A DNA stretch of 64,000 nt from Rhodanobacter sp. 7MK24 (lineage in GTDB: Bacteria > Pseudomonadota > Gammaproteobacteria > Xanthomonadales > Rhodanobacteraceae): the NCBI RefSeq assembly GCF_014842995.1, contig NZ_JACYXL010000004.1, positions 124,001-188,000 of the forward strand. Reading direction: 5' to 3'. Position 1 is the stretch's first letter; each line of letters begins with the position of its first letter. Made by a program: the position numbers and the translations under genes. Of this stretch, positions 1 through 8,961 are shown piece by piece. The notes under the pieces are model-generated. The model was given only the letters and a program-made list of their open reading frames with translations. It was not told where the DNA came from and searched no databases.

Positions 1-1500
1 CGGGACTGGGCCAATATCTGGCTCAACGAGGGTTTCGCCACGTACCTGACCGCGCTGTATACGCAGTACCACGAGAGCAACGACGCATACCGCTACGAAA
101 TCTACGGCGACCAGAAAGCCGCCCTTCATGCCGATGCGACGGAGAACAACCGTCCGATCGTCTATCGCAAATATGTCGATCCGATGGACATGCTCGAGCA
201 GATCACCCACGAGAAAGGCGCTTCCGTGCTGGACATGATGCGCTACGTGCTGGACGGCGAGAGCGCCATGACGATCCCGGCGTCGCAGAACGAAATCATG
301 TTCCACGCGCTCAACGATTACCTTGCCGCGCATCATGCCCAGACTGCCGATACGGCTGATCTCATCAGCAGTATCCGGTCCAGCAGCGGGCAGGACCTCT
401 CTTGGTTCTTCTACGAGTGGGTGTTCAAGGGTGGCCACCCTGCCTATCGCGTCTCGGCGAGCTACGACCCGGCACGTCGGATGGAAATCGTGAAAGTGGC
501 GCAGACACGGGAGGTGAATGCGAACACGCCGATCTTCGATATGCCGATCCATCTCGCCTTCTTCGGCGACAACAACCGGCAGGTCGACAGGCAGGTGCGA
601 GATGATGCCGCGAACCAGGAGTTCGACATTCCGTTGGTCTTCAAGCCCAAGTGGGTCGATTTCGATCCTGACGACGTACTCTTCAAGACGGTCGCATTTC
701 CCAAGCCGGACGAAGAGCTCGGCGTACAGGCGTTGCACGATCCGCACATGATGAGTCGCCTGTGGGCGGTCAAGCAGTTGGGCGAGCATGCCGCGGCAGA
801 CAAGGACTGTTGCGTGCAGGCCATCGACAGCGTGTTGAACAACGACGCGTTCTACGGGGTCCGCATCGAAGCAGCATCCAGCCTGGGGCAGAGCCATGCC
901 GAACAGGCAAAGCGGGCGTTGTTATCCGCACTGGGACAAGACAATAGCCAGGTGCGCACCGCGGTGGTCGGCGCGATGGGCCATTTCCTCGGCGACCCGG
1001 GCGTGCGGCAGGCGTTGCTGAAGGCGATGCGGGACGACCCAAGCTATGCGGTGCAGGCCGCGGCGGCCGAGCAGATCGGCCGCTCCGGCAGTCCCAGGGC
1101 GTTTGATGCACTGCGGGCAGTGTTGGCTTCCACCCGGGATATCAACGTGACGATCGGTGCATTGAACGGGCTGGCTGCGATGAAGACGCCGCAGGCCACG
1201 CACGTCGTCTTCACCTATGCGAAGCCTGGACCTCCGAAACGCGTCCGCCTAGTCGCTCTGACGCACCTGCAGACGTTGAAGGACTCATTGCCTCCCGACG
1301 ACAGGCAAGCGGTGACTCAGCTCGTCGGTGATGCCATCGAGGACTCCTTCCTGGAGATACACGAAATCGGCGTACAGCTGGTCGGCACCTTCGGGCTCAG
1401 GCAGTTCAGGCCGGAAGTTGAGCGCGATGCCAGGAGGGCCGTGATCATGGACGACCGCGTGGACGCGCAGCACGTGCTTGAGGGCCTGGACAAGAAGTGA
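1..1500 (+). CDS. M1 family metallo-aminopeptidase, C-terminal part with HEAT-like repeats (5' truncated by window)
   Basis: The reading frame is open from base 1, so the gene starts outside the window; 499 residues are visible. The first residues contain WLNEGFATYL, which is the conserved M1 peptidase segment carrying the third zinc ligand (Glu10 here) that follows the HExxH motif; the HExxH itself is upstream. The GHPAYRV segment near residue 140 is the usual beta domain that follows the catalytic domain. From about residue 240 to 490 the protein is made of alanine-rich helical pairs (for example SRLWAVKQLG, GVRIEAASSLG, SQVRTAVVGAMG), a HEAT/armadillo-like tail. Known members are zinc exopeptidases that remove N-terminal amino acids from peptides; the secreted location is inferred only from family habit. 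It ends just before a second small exported protein on the same strand. Confidence 0.9.
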   Translation, partial: RDWANIWLNEGFATYLTALYTQYHESNDAYRYEIYGDQKAALHADATENNRPIVYRKYVDPMDMLEQITHEKGASVLDMMRYVLDGESAMTIPASQNEIMFHALNDYLAAHHAQTADTADLISSIRSSSGQDLSWFFYEWVFKGGHPAYRVSASYDPARRMEIVKVAQTREVNANTPIFDMPIHLAFFGDNNRQVDRQVRDDAANQEFDIPLVFKPKWVDFDPDDVLFKTVAFPKPDEELGVQALHDPHMMSRLWAVKQLGEHAAADKDCCVQAIDSVLNNDAFYGVRIEAASSLGQSHAEQAKRALLSALGQDNSQVRTAVVGAMGHFLGDPGVRQALLKAMRDDPSYAVQAAAAEQIGRSGSPRAFDALRAVLASTRDINVTIGALNGLAAMKTPQATHVVFTYAKPGPPKRVRLVALTHLQTLKDSLPPDDRQAVTQLVGDAIEDSFLEIHEIGVQLVGTFGLRQFRPEVERDARRAVIMDDRVDAQHVLEGLDKK

Positions 1501-1588
1501 CCACCGCCAGTGCAAGGCATACCGGCGTCGTCCGGCCTCGATCGTCATCTCAAGTGTTTTCCATTGCCAAGCCAAGGGAGCGTCGCCC

Positions 1589-2317
1589 GTGACCAAGCTT
1601 TCGCTGATGTCCATGCCGCTGCTGATGGCAGCATGCCTGGCCTGTTACGCACAGGATTCGGGCACGATGACCCGGGAAGAGTTGGTGCGCCTGACACAGG
1701 AGCGCATGCATGCCGTCGATGCCGGAAACCCCAAGCCGTTCGACGAGCAGTTCGCCGACGATGCGCTGGTCTTCGATGAGCGCGGGCGCAGCATGGACAA
1801 GGCGCGCTTGTTGAAGGAGATCACGCCGCTGTCGAAAGGGGATGTCGGAACACTCGATCTGGTGAACCCGGTCAGCCGCACGGTCGGGGACACCATCGTG
1901 CTCGGCTACGACCTCAACGAGACGGAAACCATCTTCGGCCAGCTCAACACGGCGCGCTATCACGGGACGGATACGTGGATAAGGCGCAACGGGAAATGGC
2001 AGATCATCGCCGAGCAGACGTTTCGCTATTACGCCGATCCGAACCCGGGAGTGCCGGACATGGGCAGGTACCCGCGCTATGTCGGTCAATACCAGCTTGG
2101 TCCGGGTGTGACTCTCACGATCTCCCGGGAGGGGTCCAGTCTTTATGCGCAGGAAATCGGCAAGCAGAAACGGCAACTGATCCCCGAAGCGGCGGACATT
2201 TTCTTCAGCAAAGGTGTGGAAGGCCGCGAGCTCTTCAAATACGACGGCCAGGGCAAGGTGGTTGCCTATGTCGAGCGTCGCAACAACGAAGACCTTGTCT
2301 GGAAAAGACTCAACTGA
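1589..2317 (+). CDS. Exported SnoaL/DUF4440-like (NTF2-fold) protein
   Basis: Start chosen at the GTG of 1589 because AAGGGAG lies 8 nt upstream; an in-frame start at 1478 would overlap the M1 gene and lacks an SD. The N-terminus is a signal peptide (MTKLSLMSMPLLMAACLACYAQ), possibly a lipoprotein since cysteines sit near its end. Residues about 25-150 look like the SnoaL/DUF4440 cone fold: a Thr-Arg-Glu-Glu helix, a FADDALVFDE strand, a block on dominant turnover, and a HGTDTWIRRNGKWQII segment that is typical of the family. The last 80 residues (YVGQYQLGPGVTLTI) resemble the small beta domain seen after many beta-lactamase-like or NTF2 proteins. Such proteins have varied or unknown activity, so no substrate can be named. 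It converges with the AraC-family gene, overlapping its end by 8 bases. Confidence 0.75.
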   Translation: MTKLSLMSMPLLMAACLACYAQDSGTMTREELVRLTQERMHAVDAGNPKPFDEQFADDALVFDERGRSMDKARLLKEITPLSKGDVGTLDLVNPVSRTVGDTIVLGYDLNETETIFGQLNTARYHGTDTWIRRNGKWQIIAEQTFRYYADPNPGVPDMGRYPRYVGQYQLGPGVTLTISREGSSLYAQEIGKQKRQLIPEAADIFFSKGVEGRELFKYDGQGKVVAYVERRNNEDLVWKRLN

Positions 2318-3101
2318 GGTAGCGACGCCCGGTTGCGAGCCCGCGCCATGTCGTGGGCGAAAGGCCGGTAAGCCGATGGATCCATCGTGTCATGTGTGCC
2401 TGGTCGGCGAACCCCGCTTCGGCGGCGATCTCGCCGAGACGATCGTCTGCATGCGTGATGCGAAACAAGGCCGCCTTTGCCTTCAATTCGGCCCGGAACA
2501 CTTCGGGCGTGGTGCCGTAGGCCTTTGAAAAGCCGCGCGACACCGTTTCGGGTGCCAAACCGTTCCTGCTCGCCCAATGGCCAAGCGACATTGACACGTC
2601 GTTCGCCAGGTCTGCAGCAAGCTGGTCCGGCCAGTCGTTGCGCAGTCCGCAGGGGATCGAGAGTCCATGGAGAACGGCATGGGCGAGGCGCTCGCTTGCT
2701 TCGGGCACGTCGGTTTCGGCGACGCGCGCCAATTCGTCCAAGTCCTTCAGCCTGTACAACCCGCCGGTTCCGCAGCGATCGATCCACGGCAACCGGATCA
2801 GCTTGACGGTGGATGAGACGTGGTGGTTTTCGTGGGCGTCGAGCTGCGGATGCACGAGCACGTCGCCGGCGGTCGCGCGGATGCGGCCGGCATAGCTGGA
2901 TTCCTCGAAGGTTCCGCTGACGACCACGGTCGCATACGCGTCCAGATGGCGATGACGCGCTCGTCGCAGATTGTCGAGTACCTCGACCCCGTGCTCGACC
3001 TGCCGCAGCGGAGCATGCTGCGCCGACGGTCGCTTGCCATCGGTCTGTCCGGCAGGCATCGGCTTCCTCGAGACGAGTTGCATGGCAGGCTCGGCTTTCA
3101 T
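2310..3101 (-). CDS. AraC-family transcriptional regulator
   Basis: A 263-residue protein. Residues about 50-110 form a cupin-like sensing domain (ATAGDVLVHPQLDAHENH), and the C-terminal 100 residues carry the two helix-turn-helix motifs of the AraC family (HWASRNGLAPETVSRGFSKAYG and LGEIAAEAGFADQAHMTRW, followed by a TGLSPTTWR end). It therefore is a DNA-binding regulator with an N-terminal ligand or cofactor pocket. Its ATG at 3101 overlaps the stop of the GNAT acetyltransferase by the 4-base ATGA, so the two are translated together and the regulator may control or accompany the acetyltransferase. No target site was recognised. An internal ATG at residue 7 is an alternative start. Confidence 0.85.
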   Translation of the reverse strand: MKAEPAMQLVSRKPMPAGQTDGKRPSAQHAPLRQVEHGVEVLDNLRRARHRHLDAYATVVVSGTFEESSYAGRIRATAGDVLVHPQLDAHENHHVSSTVKLIRLPWIDRCGTGGLYRLKDLDELARVAETDVPEASERLAHAVLHGLSIPCGLRNDWPDQLAADLANDVSMSLGHWASRNGLAPETVSRGFSKAYGTTPEVFRAELKAKAALFRITHADDRLGEIAAEAGFADQAHMTRWIHRLTGLSPTTWRGLATGRRYLS

Positions 3102-3607
3102 GGGTCGCTGATGAAATACCGGCTCGGTTCGCTGTACCCGGGAATGCTCATCTCCGCTTCGAAGCGGAATCCGAGCTTTTCGAGCACGCGGATCGATGCG
3201 GCATTCCGTGGCGCGGTAATCGCCACGATGCGCGCCATATCCAACTGCCTTCTCGCATGTTCGAGCACGGCGGCGCAGGATTCGCTGGCATAACCACGGC
3301 CATGGTGGCGTTTCAGGAAGGCGTAGCCGATATCCGGATAGTCGAGCGTGTCACGGCGGATCAAGCCGCACATCCCCACCGGTTCTCCGTCTTGCTTCAA
3401 GCGCACCATGCAGAGGCCATGCCCGTGACTGGCATACATCGCCATAGGCCCGTCGCGCAGATACGCCTCGGCACCGGCGATGTCACGTACTCCCTTGTCG
3501 GCGATGTTCTCGATGAAATCGGGCTCGTTGAGCAGCTCGAGAACGAAGCCAGCGTCGTCGAGGGTGAATCGTTCGATGCGGAGCCGCTCGGTTTCAATGG
3601 GGGGCAC
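3098..3607 (-). CDS. GNAT-family N-acetyltransferase (RimJ/RimL type)
   Basis: The open frame runs to 3748, but homology-like sequence begins at PPIETERLRIERF, so the GTG at 3607 with ACGGAA upstream is the preferred start (169 residues); the longer ATG start at 3748 is possible. Recognised by the ETERLRIERFTLDDA opening strand, the GYAFLKRHHGRGYASE segment, which is the acetyl-CoA pyrophosphate loop (Q/R-x-x-G-x-A form), and the NAASIRVLEKLGFRFE ending that is near universal in RimJ/RimL-type enzymes. These transfer acetyl groups from acetyl-CoA to an amine, often an N-terminal residue or a small metabolite; the substrate is unknown here. First gene of a two-gene unit with the AraC regulator (ATGA overlap). 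Confidence 0.85.
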   Translation of the reverse strand: MPPIETERLRIERFTLDDAGFVLELLNEPDFIENIADKGVRDIAGAEAYLRDGPMAMYASHGHGLCMVRLKQDGEPVGMCGLIRRDTLDYPDIGYAFLKRHHGRGYASESCAAVLEHARRQLDMARIVAITAPRNAASIRVLEKLGFRFEAEMSIPGYSEPSRYFISDP

Positions 3608-4104
3608 GGGATAGTTCCGTAGAGTTTCGCGATCGAAGCGTGGCCAGCTCCGGCCGGGATCGTCACATTCGCTTTGCCGATCGAGATGTCGAATCCGATT
3701 TTCAGGTCGCCTGCTCCAATTTATTCCCCGCTGAGAGTAAGCCACCAATGCTCAAAGTCACGCATGCTGCAGGGGGCATTCACGGCAAGAAGACGGTATG
3801 GAAACTGTTGCTTGTTTCAGCTGCATCGCTGGCCATGGTCGGGAAATCGGGTGGCTGCGAGGGACGATGAAACGGGCAGTAGTGCAGGGCGATCGGGGGC
3901 GGATGCCAAGGTGTGCGAATCTCGCTGGTGACTAGTGAGGGAGCGCAGCGGATTCAATGCCCAGGCAAGTCATCGACAGGACGACGCCGTGCCGGAACCC
4001 GTGCATCCAAATGTGCCTCGACTCTGCTGACAGAACCTGTCAGTACCGCTTGCTAGCCTCACTCCCATCCAGCCAACCACCTGATGCCACGGTAAGGAGA
4101 AGAT
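3608..4104. other. Intergenic region, divergent promoters expected
   Basis: This gap separates the leftward GNAT/AraC unit from the rightward hydrolase and should hold both promoters. I see no clear sigma-70 pair. A 40-codon frame starting at ATG 3748 (MLKVTHAAGG..., with a hydrophobic KLLLVSAASLAMV stretch) has only a weak GAGAG upstream and was not called a gene. An SD (AAGGAGAAG) precedes the hydrolase ATG. Confidence 0.4.
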
Positions 4105-4920
4105 ATGAGCAAGCCGAGTTCGCAGATCGAGACGCGCGATGGTGTTTCCCTGTATTGGCGGGAATGGGGGCAGGGAGCGCCCGTGCTCTTCGTGCACTCC
4201 TGGGCGCTGCAGAGCCGGATGTGGGATTACCAGTTCGCGTCGCTCGGCGACAGGATGAGGTGCATCGCTTTCGACCGCAGAGGGCACGGTCGCTCCGATT
4301 GCCCTCCCGGCGGATACGATTACGACACGCTTGCAGACGATATGGCGGATGTCATCGGTGCGTTGGATCTCCGGGAACTGACGCTGGTCGGTCACTCGAT
4401 GGGCGGTTCGGAAATCATCCGCTACCTCACACGCCACGGCAGCAGTCGGGTAAAGCGTATCGTGCTCCTTGCGCCGGTATTGCCGTACCTGACGAAGAGC
4501 GCCGACAACCCTGCAGGCGTTCCGGAAGAAAAGTTCGAGATGGTCCGGGCCCTTTGGCGGACGGATTTTCCCCGATGGGTCGTCGACAATACGCCAGCTT
4601 TTTTCTCGCCCGAGACCTCGGAGCAGATGATGGAATGGGGCGCGAAACTCTTGCTGGAAACGCCGTTGCCCGTGGCGATCGAGTGCAACCGCGCCGTCAC
4701 GGGCACGGACTTTCGCGCAGAACTTTCCAGGATCGAGGTTCCGACCTTGCTCATTCACGGGACTAAGGATGTATCCATCCCGATTGACCTGGCAGGGCCT
4801 CCCACGGCCGCCTTGATCCCACACTGCACGTTCAAGGTCTACGAAGGCGCGCCGCACGGTCTCATGTATACGCATGCAGAGCAGTTGCACGCCGACCTGC
4901 GTGCGTTTGTGGGTGTTTGA
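4105..4920 (+). CDS. Alpha/beta hydrolase (haloperoxidase/esterase-like)
   Basis: A 271-residue soluble hydrolase with a strong SD (GGAGAAG) 6 nt before ATG. The fold is shown by the oxyanion segment VLFVHSWALQ (residues 27-36), the FDRRGHGRSD turn (57-65), and the nucleophile elbow GHSMGG with Ser98. The acid is probably the Asp in LIHGTKDVSIP near residue 219 and the base the His in GAPHGLMY near 251. The overall pattern is that of non-haem chloroperoxidase/esterase homologues, which hydrolyse esters and can show perhydrolase activity. No signal peptide is visible, so it should be cytoplasmic. It stands alone: the next gene starts 240 bases downstream. The real substrate cannot be told from the sequence. 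Confidence 0.88.
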   Translation: MSKPSSQIETRDGVSLYWREWGQGAPVLFVHSWALQSRMWDYQFASLGDRMRCIAFDRRGHGRSDCPPGGYDYDTLADDMADVIGALDLRELTLVGHSMGGSEIIRYLTRHGSSRVKRIVLLAPVLPYLTKSADNPAGVPEEKFEMVRALWRTDFPRWVVDNTPAFFSPETSEQMMEWGAKLLLETPLPVAIECNRAVTGTDFRAELSRIEVPTLLIHGTKDVSIPIDLAGPPTAALIPHCTFKVYEGAPHGLMYTHAEQLHADLRAFVGV

Positions 4921-5159
4921 GAGCCAGAATGGCGGTCACACAGGAAGCGGAGTGTGCTTTTAGGAAGTGCACGACACCCTCGTTGCCCCATTCGCTGTGA
5001 GTTGGGCAATGCGAACGGATAAGGCGATCAGGGATGGGTCGAAGCCTGCCAGGACCCAGGACAGACAGGCAGGCCGAGATCCGCTGCAAGTTTTCCGGGT
5101 GTCGTCGCATTCCGATCGGTAGCCGCATCGTCAGGGCATCTCTACACCAAGGATCCTCC

Positions 5160-5531
5160 ATGAAATACCTCGGCCTGGCCTACTTCACTCCCGAAAAATT
5201 CGCCGCAATGGCATCAGACGACGTCAAGGAACTGGTAAGCCAATGCCCTGCACTGGACGAGAAGATGCGCGCCACCGGCAAGGTCCTGGTTTCCGCGTCG
5301 CTGGGCGATCTGGACAACTGGCGGACGCTTCGTCCGCGCAACGGCAAGACACACGTCAGCGACGGGCCTTACACGGAGTCGAAGGAAGTGGTGGGCGGCC
5401 TGTTCATCATCGAGGCGGACAGCCATGAGGAGGCGTTGCGCATCGCCTCCATGCACCCGGCCGCCATGCTGGGCGAAGAAGGCGGATGGGCCGTCGAGCT
5501 TATCCCGATGGATTTCTACCTGGCTGGATGA
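5160..5531 (+). CDS. YCII-related (DGPF-domain) protein
   Basis: Start placed at the ATG of 5160, with AAGGA about 8 nt upstream; the frame is open further upstream but that part is unlike the family. The 123-residue product starts MKYLGLAYFTPEKFAAM and has the signature DGPYTESKEVVGGLFIIE segment, in which DGP(F/Y) gives the family its name, and ends in a helix-strand pair (SHEEALRIASMHPAA). The fold is a ferredoxin-like dimer. Members are often encoded next to sigma factors or oxidoreductases, and biochemical function is not established. No such partner is present here. GC and codon use match neighbours. Confidence 0.8.
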   Translation: MKYLGLAYFTPEKFAAMASDDVKELVSQCPALDEKMRATGKVLVSASLGDLDNWRTLRPRNGKTHVSDGPYTESKEVVGGLFIIEADSHEEALRIASMHPAAMLGEEGGWAVELIPMDFYLAG

Positions 5532-5818
5532 GGACAGGGACGCCGGCCGCAAAAACTGCCTGGCGCCCTTTCTGCACGAACACCCACGCAGTTGCGATGA
5601 GTCATCGCGGTCGCCACCGTTTCCGGCCGAAAGCGAGTGCCGCGCAGGGCAATCACCTGGATGATCGAGGGCGGGCGCGGTGCCGGTCTTCGATCGAATC
5701 CGCTTCCGCAACAACGATCACCCACGACTCAGGCGTATGGCATCGAAGTGCATCGACCCGTAGCACAAAGGCCGAAGTTTCGTTCCCGCTCGACGATGGA
5801 GAGCGGCGCCACGAGTTG

Positions 5819-6025
5819 TCAGTCGCTTACTCGATCCGATTGAATCTCCTTCATTGTCCGCGAACCGACGCTCCAATGAGCATGGTCTACTTCGTTGATG
5901 ATGATGGTCACCGCTTGTTCCGGCACGCATAGCGTGCGCTGCGCGATGACGGCGACTTCTTTCATGAAGTCATCTTTCTGCCTGACGGTACGGCCGGCGA
6001 GCATCTGGACATTGATGAATGGCAT
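5819..6025 (-). CDS. 4-oxalocrotonate tautomerase family protein
   Basis: A 68-residue protein beginning MPFINVQM. Proline directly after the initiator Met is the catalytic amino-terminal base of this superfamily, and the length, the amphipathic helix (RQKDDFMKEVAVIAQRTL) and the VTIIINEVD strand fit a beta-alpha-beta monomer of 4-OT. GAGAAG lies 6 nt before the ATG. Family members are small hexameric or trimeric isomerases of 2-oxo acids or dehalogenases; the actual substrate is not shown by context. It is transcribed away from the YCII gene and toward it in position, with no obvious operon partner. Confidence 0.8.
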   Translation of the reverse strand: MPFINVQMLAGRTVRQKDDFMKEVAVIAQRTLCVPEQAVTIIINEVDHAHWSVGSRTMKEIQSDRVSD

Positions 6026-6307
6026 GATTCTTCTCGAAGGGGGGCTTAACGATGAAAGCCGACGCCGACTTTGCCTGCGCCTTGCAATGAGGTGACACGC
6101 GCGTGGAGCGACAGTGGATAGACCGAAGCGGATCGAACGATATGCGGGAGCAACCTGCCGGCCTCAATGGGCATCGCTGCTTCGCCAAGAGGTATCGTTG
6201 TGATGTGTTCGATGGAACAAAGTGGACGCTCAAAACCATCGGTAAAAGCAGAATCACTCTCGTAAAACGCAACTTTTACTCGTCTGAAATGTGGCGTGGG
6301 AAGACCT

Positions 6308-6952
6308 TTATTGCTTCACGAATTCTGTCTCGACGAGGATAGTCACGTCATCTGCTTCCAGAGGCACCCACTCGCTGACTCCGAAGTCTGATCGCTTGAA
6401 GTGAGCCTCACCAGAGAACCCCATGCGCGACTGGGTGAAGCCGCGGTAAGTCGTGTTCAGAACGACTGCTTTTTTTACGCCGTGGAAGTCCAGCGTGCCG
6501 ATCAGGGACGCATGGTCGCCGGTGATTTTCACGGCATCGGCGGTGAAGGTCATCGTCGGATACTTATCGGCCTCGAAGTATTTCGACGCGATCCTCTTGT
6601 CGAAAGCCGGGTCACCTGTATCGACCGATCTTGGATTGATCGCAATGTCGACGTTCGAGGCTGACGCCGTCGATGGATTGAAATCGAAACTTCCGCTGAC
6701 ATCATCAAAGCGCAACGTGTAGCGCGACAAATCCATGTGTGCCAGCTTCGCTATGACCGACGTGTGGTGAGGGTCGAGCTTGTACGTCCCAGCCGCCGCC
6801 GTTGCAGGATCCTTGCTGACATTGAGCTGTCGATATTGGGCCGCTGCACCGGCATCTTCCGACTTGGTCGCCGGTGTCGATGCGGCCGCGGTGAGCGTCG
6901 TGATCGCGAGCAAAGCGACGAAGGTCGAGTTTGCAGCAGGATGAGAAGTCAT
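6308..6952 (-). CDS. YceI family exported protein
   Basis: A 214-residue protein with an N-terminal signal peptide (about residues 1-27, hydrophobic FVALLAITTLTAAA) and a lipid-binding YceI lipocalin-like domain from about 57 to the end. Diagnostic pieces are YKLDPHHTSVIAKLAHMDLS, SGSFDFNP, DPAFDKRIASKYFEADKYP and GTLDFHGVKKAVVL, which run in the family order; the final strand is DDVTILVETEFVKQ. Known YceI structures bind long polyisoprenoids or fatty amides in a periplasmic beta barrel. The start ATG at 6952 has a modest GGA upstream. Single gene; a proposed role in isoprenoid carriage is inference from family structure. Confidence 0.88.
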   Translation of the reverse strand: MTSHPAANSTFVALLAITTLTAAASTPATKSEDAGAAAQYRQLNVSKDPATAAAGTYKLDPHHTSVIAKLAHMDLSRYTLRFDDVSGSFDFNPSTASASNVDIAINPRSVDTGDPAFDKRIASKYFEADKYPTMTFTADAVKITGDHASLIGTLDFHGVKKAVVLNTTYRGFTQSRMGFSGEAHFKRSDFGVSEWVPLEADDVTILVETEFVKQ

Positions 6953-7303
6953 GCGTTATTTCCAAAATGCAGCGGGACGAAGCCTCGGCAACGACGGTAC
7001 TCGTGCAAGTTCTGCTTCGCATGCCTATAAATAGGTATCCATTGGCGCGAGGCCCTGGGAATGGCTGAGGGCGGCCGAGCTGACCAGACCATCCAGCTCT
7101 CTCAGTCGAACTCCAGGCAATCGCAAGCCGTACGCGCCTATGTATCAGCCGGCCACACTTATGTTGGTCGCAGCCTTTGCAGAGCAGTGGCCTTGCATTG
7201 CGTACGCTGCGCGTCGCGTGCCCCTGAAATGTGCCGTGTCTTTTGGTCGCTGACTTGAGCAGACTGAATGGGGACGTCGCTGGGGCAGGGTGATTTGCCC
7301 GCG
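6953..7303. other. Intergenic region upstream of yceI-like gene
   Basis: No gene was found. The leftward YceI gene must be transcribed from here; a CCTATAAATAGG dyad at about 7024-7035 is the only AT-rich candidate for a -10 area. The right end holds a copy of the TNGCCCG-loop hairpin element (7290-7310), which overlaps the stop of the lipocalin gene. Confidence 0.35.
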
Positions 7304-7310
7304 TTATTGA
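7290..7310 (+). repeat. TNGCCCG-loop hairpin element, copy 1 (degenerate)
   Basis: GTGAT/ATTGA arms with two wobble pairs around TTGCCCGCGTT; overlaps the stop codon of the first lipocalin gene. Loop pattern T-N-GCCCG-(T/C)-(G/T)-TT is shared by all four copies, all on the plus strand. Confidence 0.4.
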
Positions 7311-7882
7311 GGATGCGACGTGCTGCCTGACCCAACCGCCCCTAATTGAGGGATCTGGCGGAGTTCGGACGTGTCGTAGCCCATCGCCGCGACCTGCATC
7401 CGCAGCGATGCCCAGTCCGCCGCCGTCACGGTGGGCGTGCGCGCGAACACCCATGTGTAGTCGCGCGCATCGCGTGCGACGATCATTTCGCTGTAATCGG
7501 GCTTGAGCCACGCCACGACATACTGCGCCTTGATCGGCCAGAACACCTGAACTCCCCACACGCTGCTGCCGGTATTGGGCCGCACGTAGGCGGTGGAATG
7601 GATCTGTTTCAGCGGCCCGTCGGCGGCGCCTTTGTTGAAGCAGAGCGTGGTAATGACATTGCCGTTGGGCTGCAACGTGTAGGTTTCCACCGCGTTCCAC
7701 GCATTGCGTTCGAATACGGTGGGTATGGCGGCGATCATGTACCAGGTACCCATGAAACGCGGAAGGTCCACGTGCGGCACGGGCTGGATCGGCGGCAGCG
7801 TGCCCGCGGAGGCGACGCTGGAAAACAAAGCCATTCCTAGTACAAGAGCGCGGAAGGTTCGCACGACGCAGCCAGGCCTCAT
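7304..7882 (-). CDS. Lipocalin (Blc-like), last gene of the ECF-controlled operon
   Basis: The ATG at 7882 is preferred because it forms an ATGA overlap with the stop of the methyltransferase gene and is followed directly by a signal peptide (residues about 1-28, FRALVLGMALFSSVASA). The mature part opens with the lipocalin signature FMGTWYMIAAIPTVFER (G-x-W), continues with NAVETYTLQPNGNV and ends with YTWVFARTPTVTAADW, as in bacterial lipocalin Blc. It has 192 residues, the same as the second lipocalin at 16231, with the same block order but clearly different sequence. Blc-type proteins bind fatty acids or lysophospholipids in the periplasm or outer membrane. Here the cysteine lipobox seen in the second copy is absent, so this one is likely soluble. 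It suits a role in handling damaged or modified lipids. Confidence 0.87.
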   Translation of the reverse strand: MRPGCVVRTFRALVLGMALFSSVASAGTLPPIQPVPHVDLPRFMGTWYMIAAIPTVFERNAWNAVETYTLQPNGNVITTLCFNKGAADGPLKQIHSTAYVRPNTGSSVWGVQVFWPIKAQYVVAWLKPDYSEMIVARDARDYTWVFARTPTVTAADWASLRMQVAAMGYDTSELRQIPQLGAVGSGSTSHPQ

Positions 7883-8961
7883 GGCCGAATGAAGCGGTAA
7901 TGCGCTACCAGCCATTCCTGGCCGTTGGCATAGCCGAACAATTCGGCGCAGGCCATCCAGAACATGCGCCAGCGCTGGAACCACAACGAAGCGTGTTCGC
8001 CGTAGGCCTCGCGCAGCACGGCCATCACCGCCTCGCGCTGGCTATCCTGACGCTGCAGCCAGTGGTTGGCGGTCTTCTCGTAGTGCGTGCCATCCACCGA
8101 CCAGCGCTGTTCGATGGCGAGCGCCTGCTGGAAGTGCAGCAAGGTGTCGCCGGCGGGCATCAGGCCGCCGGTGAAGAAGTGCCGACCCATCCAGTTGTCC
8201 GCACCCGCCGTCTCGAACGGATACGCCAGCTCACGGTGCGCGAAGATGTGCACGAACAGTTTGCCGCCGGGCACCAGCCAGCTGGCGATGCGCTGCATCA
8301 GCACCTGGTAGTTGCGCATGTGCTCGAACATCTCGATGGAGACGCAGCGGTCGAATTGCCCCTCCGCCATGGCGAGCGTGTTCACGTCCTGGGTCAATAC
8401 GTGGACGTTGCTCAGGCCGCGCAGCCGGCATTGCATCTCGATGTGGCGACGCTGGCCGTGCGAGTTGGAGACAGCGGTGATGTGCGCGTTGGGATAGCGT
8501 GCGGCCATCCACAAGGTGAACGAGCCCCAGCCGCAGCCGAGCTCAAGGATGCGCTGCCCGTCGGCCAGCTCGGCGCGTTCGCCGTACAGTGCCAGCATTG
8601 CATCCTCTGCCTCGGCCAGCGTCTCGTTGCCGCGCGGGTAGTAGCAGCACGAGTACTTCAGGCGCGGGCCGAGGCAACGTTCGAAGAACGCCGACGGCAA
8701 TTCGTAGTGCTGCGCATTGGCCGCCGCCGTTTCGATGGCCAGCGGGCTGCGCTTGAGCATGTCGATCAGCCGCGACTGCCGCTCCGCCTGCGCGGAAAGG
8801 CCGCCGGCGCGTTCCTCGCGCAGGCGCCCGGCGCACATGCGACGGATGCCGAGGCGCAGCAGCGCGTCGGGCAACAGACCGCGTTCGGCCAAGCCGAGCA
8901 CGCCGGCCGCCGCATGCTCGGCCGACAGTTCCAGGGTGTCCTGGGCAACGGTATGCATCAT
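7879..8961 (-). CDS. CFA-synthase-like SAM-dependent methyltransferase (second copy)
   Basis: A 360-residue protein starting at the ATG of 8961, which overlaps the DUF1295 stop by ATGA. Residues 82-110 (AQHYELPSAFFERCLG then LKYSCCYYP) match the substrate/active segment of the cyclopropane-fatty-acid-synthase-like methyltransferases, and ILELGCGWGSF at 138-148 is the SAM-binding loop. FDRCVSIEMFEHMRNY carries the catalytic-site Glu motif. It lacks the N-terminal extension of the first CFA synthase in this operon and differs widely from it, so it is a distinct paralogue. Known relatives methylate the double bond of phospholipid acyl chains to give methyl-branched or cyclopropane products. Position between DUF1295 and a lipocalin suggests it works on a lipid made by the same operon. 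Confidence 0.85.
   Translation of the reverse strand: MMHTVAQDTLELSAEHAAAGVLGLAERGLLPDALLRLGIRRMCAGRLREERAGGLSAQAERQSRLIDMLKRSPLAIETAAANAQHYELPSAFFERCLGPRLKYSCCYYPRGNETLAEAEDAMLALYGERAELADGQRILELGCGWGSFTLWMAARYPNAHITAVSNSHGQRRHIEMQCRLRGLSNVHVLTQDVNTLAMAEGQFDRCVSIEMFEHMRNYQVLMQRIASWLVPGGKLFVHIFAHRELAYPFETAGADNWMGRHFFTGGLMPAGDTLLHFQQALAIEQRWSVDGTHYEKTANHWLQRQDSQREAVMAVLREAYGEHASLWFQRWRMFWMACAELFGYANGQEWLVAHYRFIRP

Noticed and set aside
3748-3870. Short 40-codon frame with a hydrophobic stretch
   Set aside because: Weak SD, no homologous motif and it would lie in the divergent promoter region; it cannot be supported as a gene.
5026-5040. GGCGATCAGGGA sequence also seen near 48128
   Set aside because: A 12-base match in two gaps is not enough for a repeat family, and it does not fit the TNGCCCG element.
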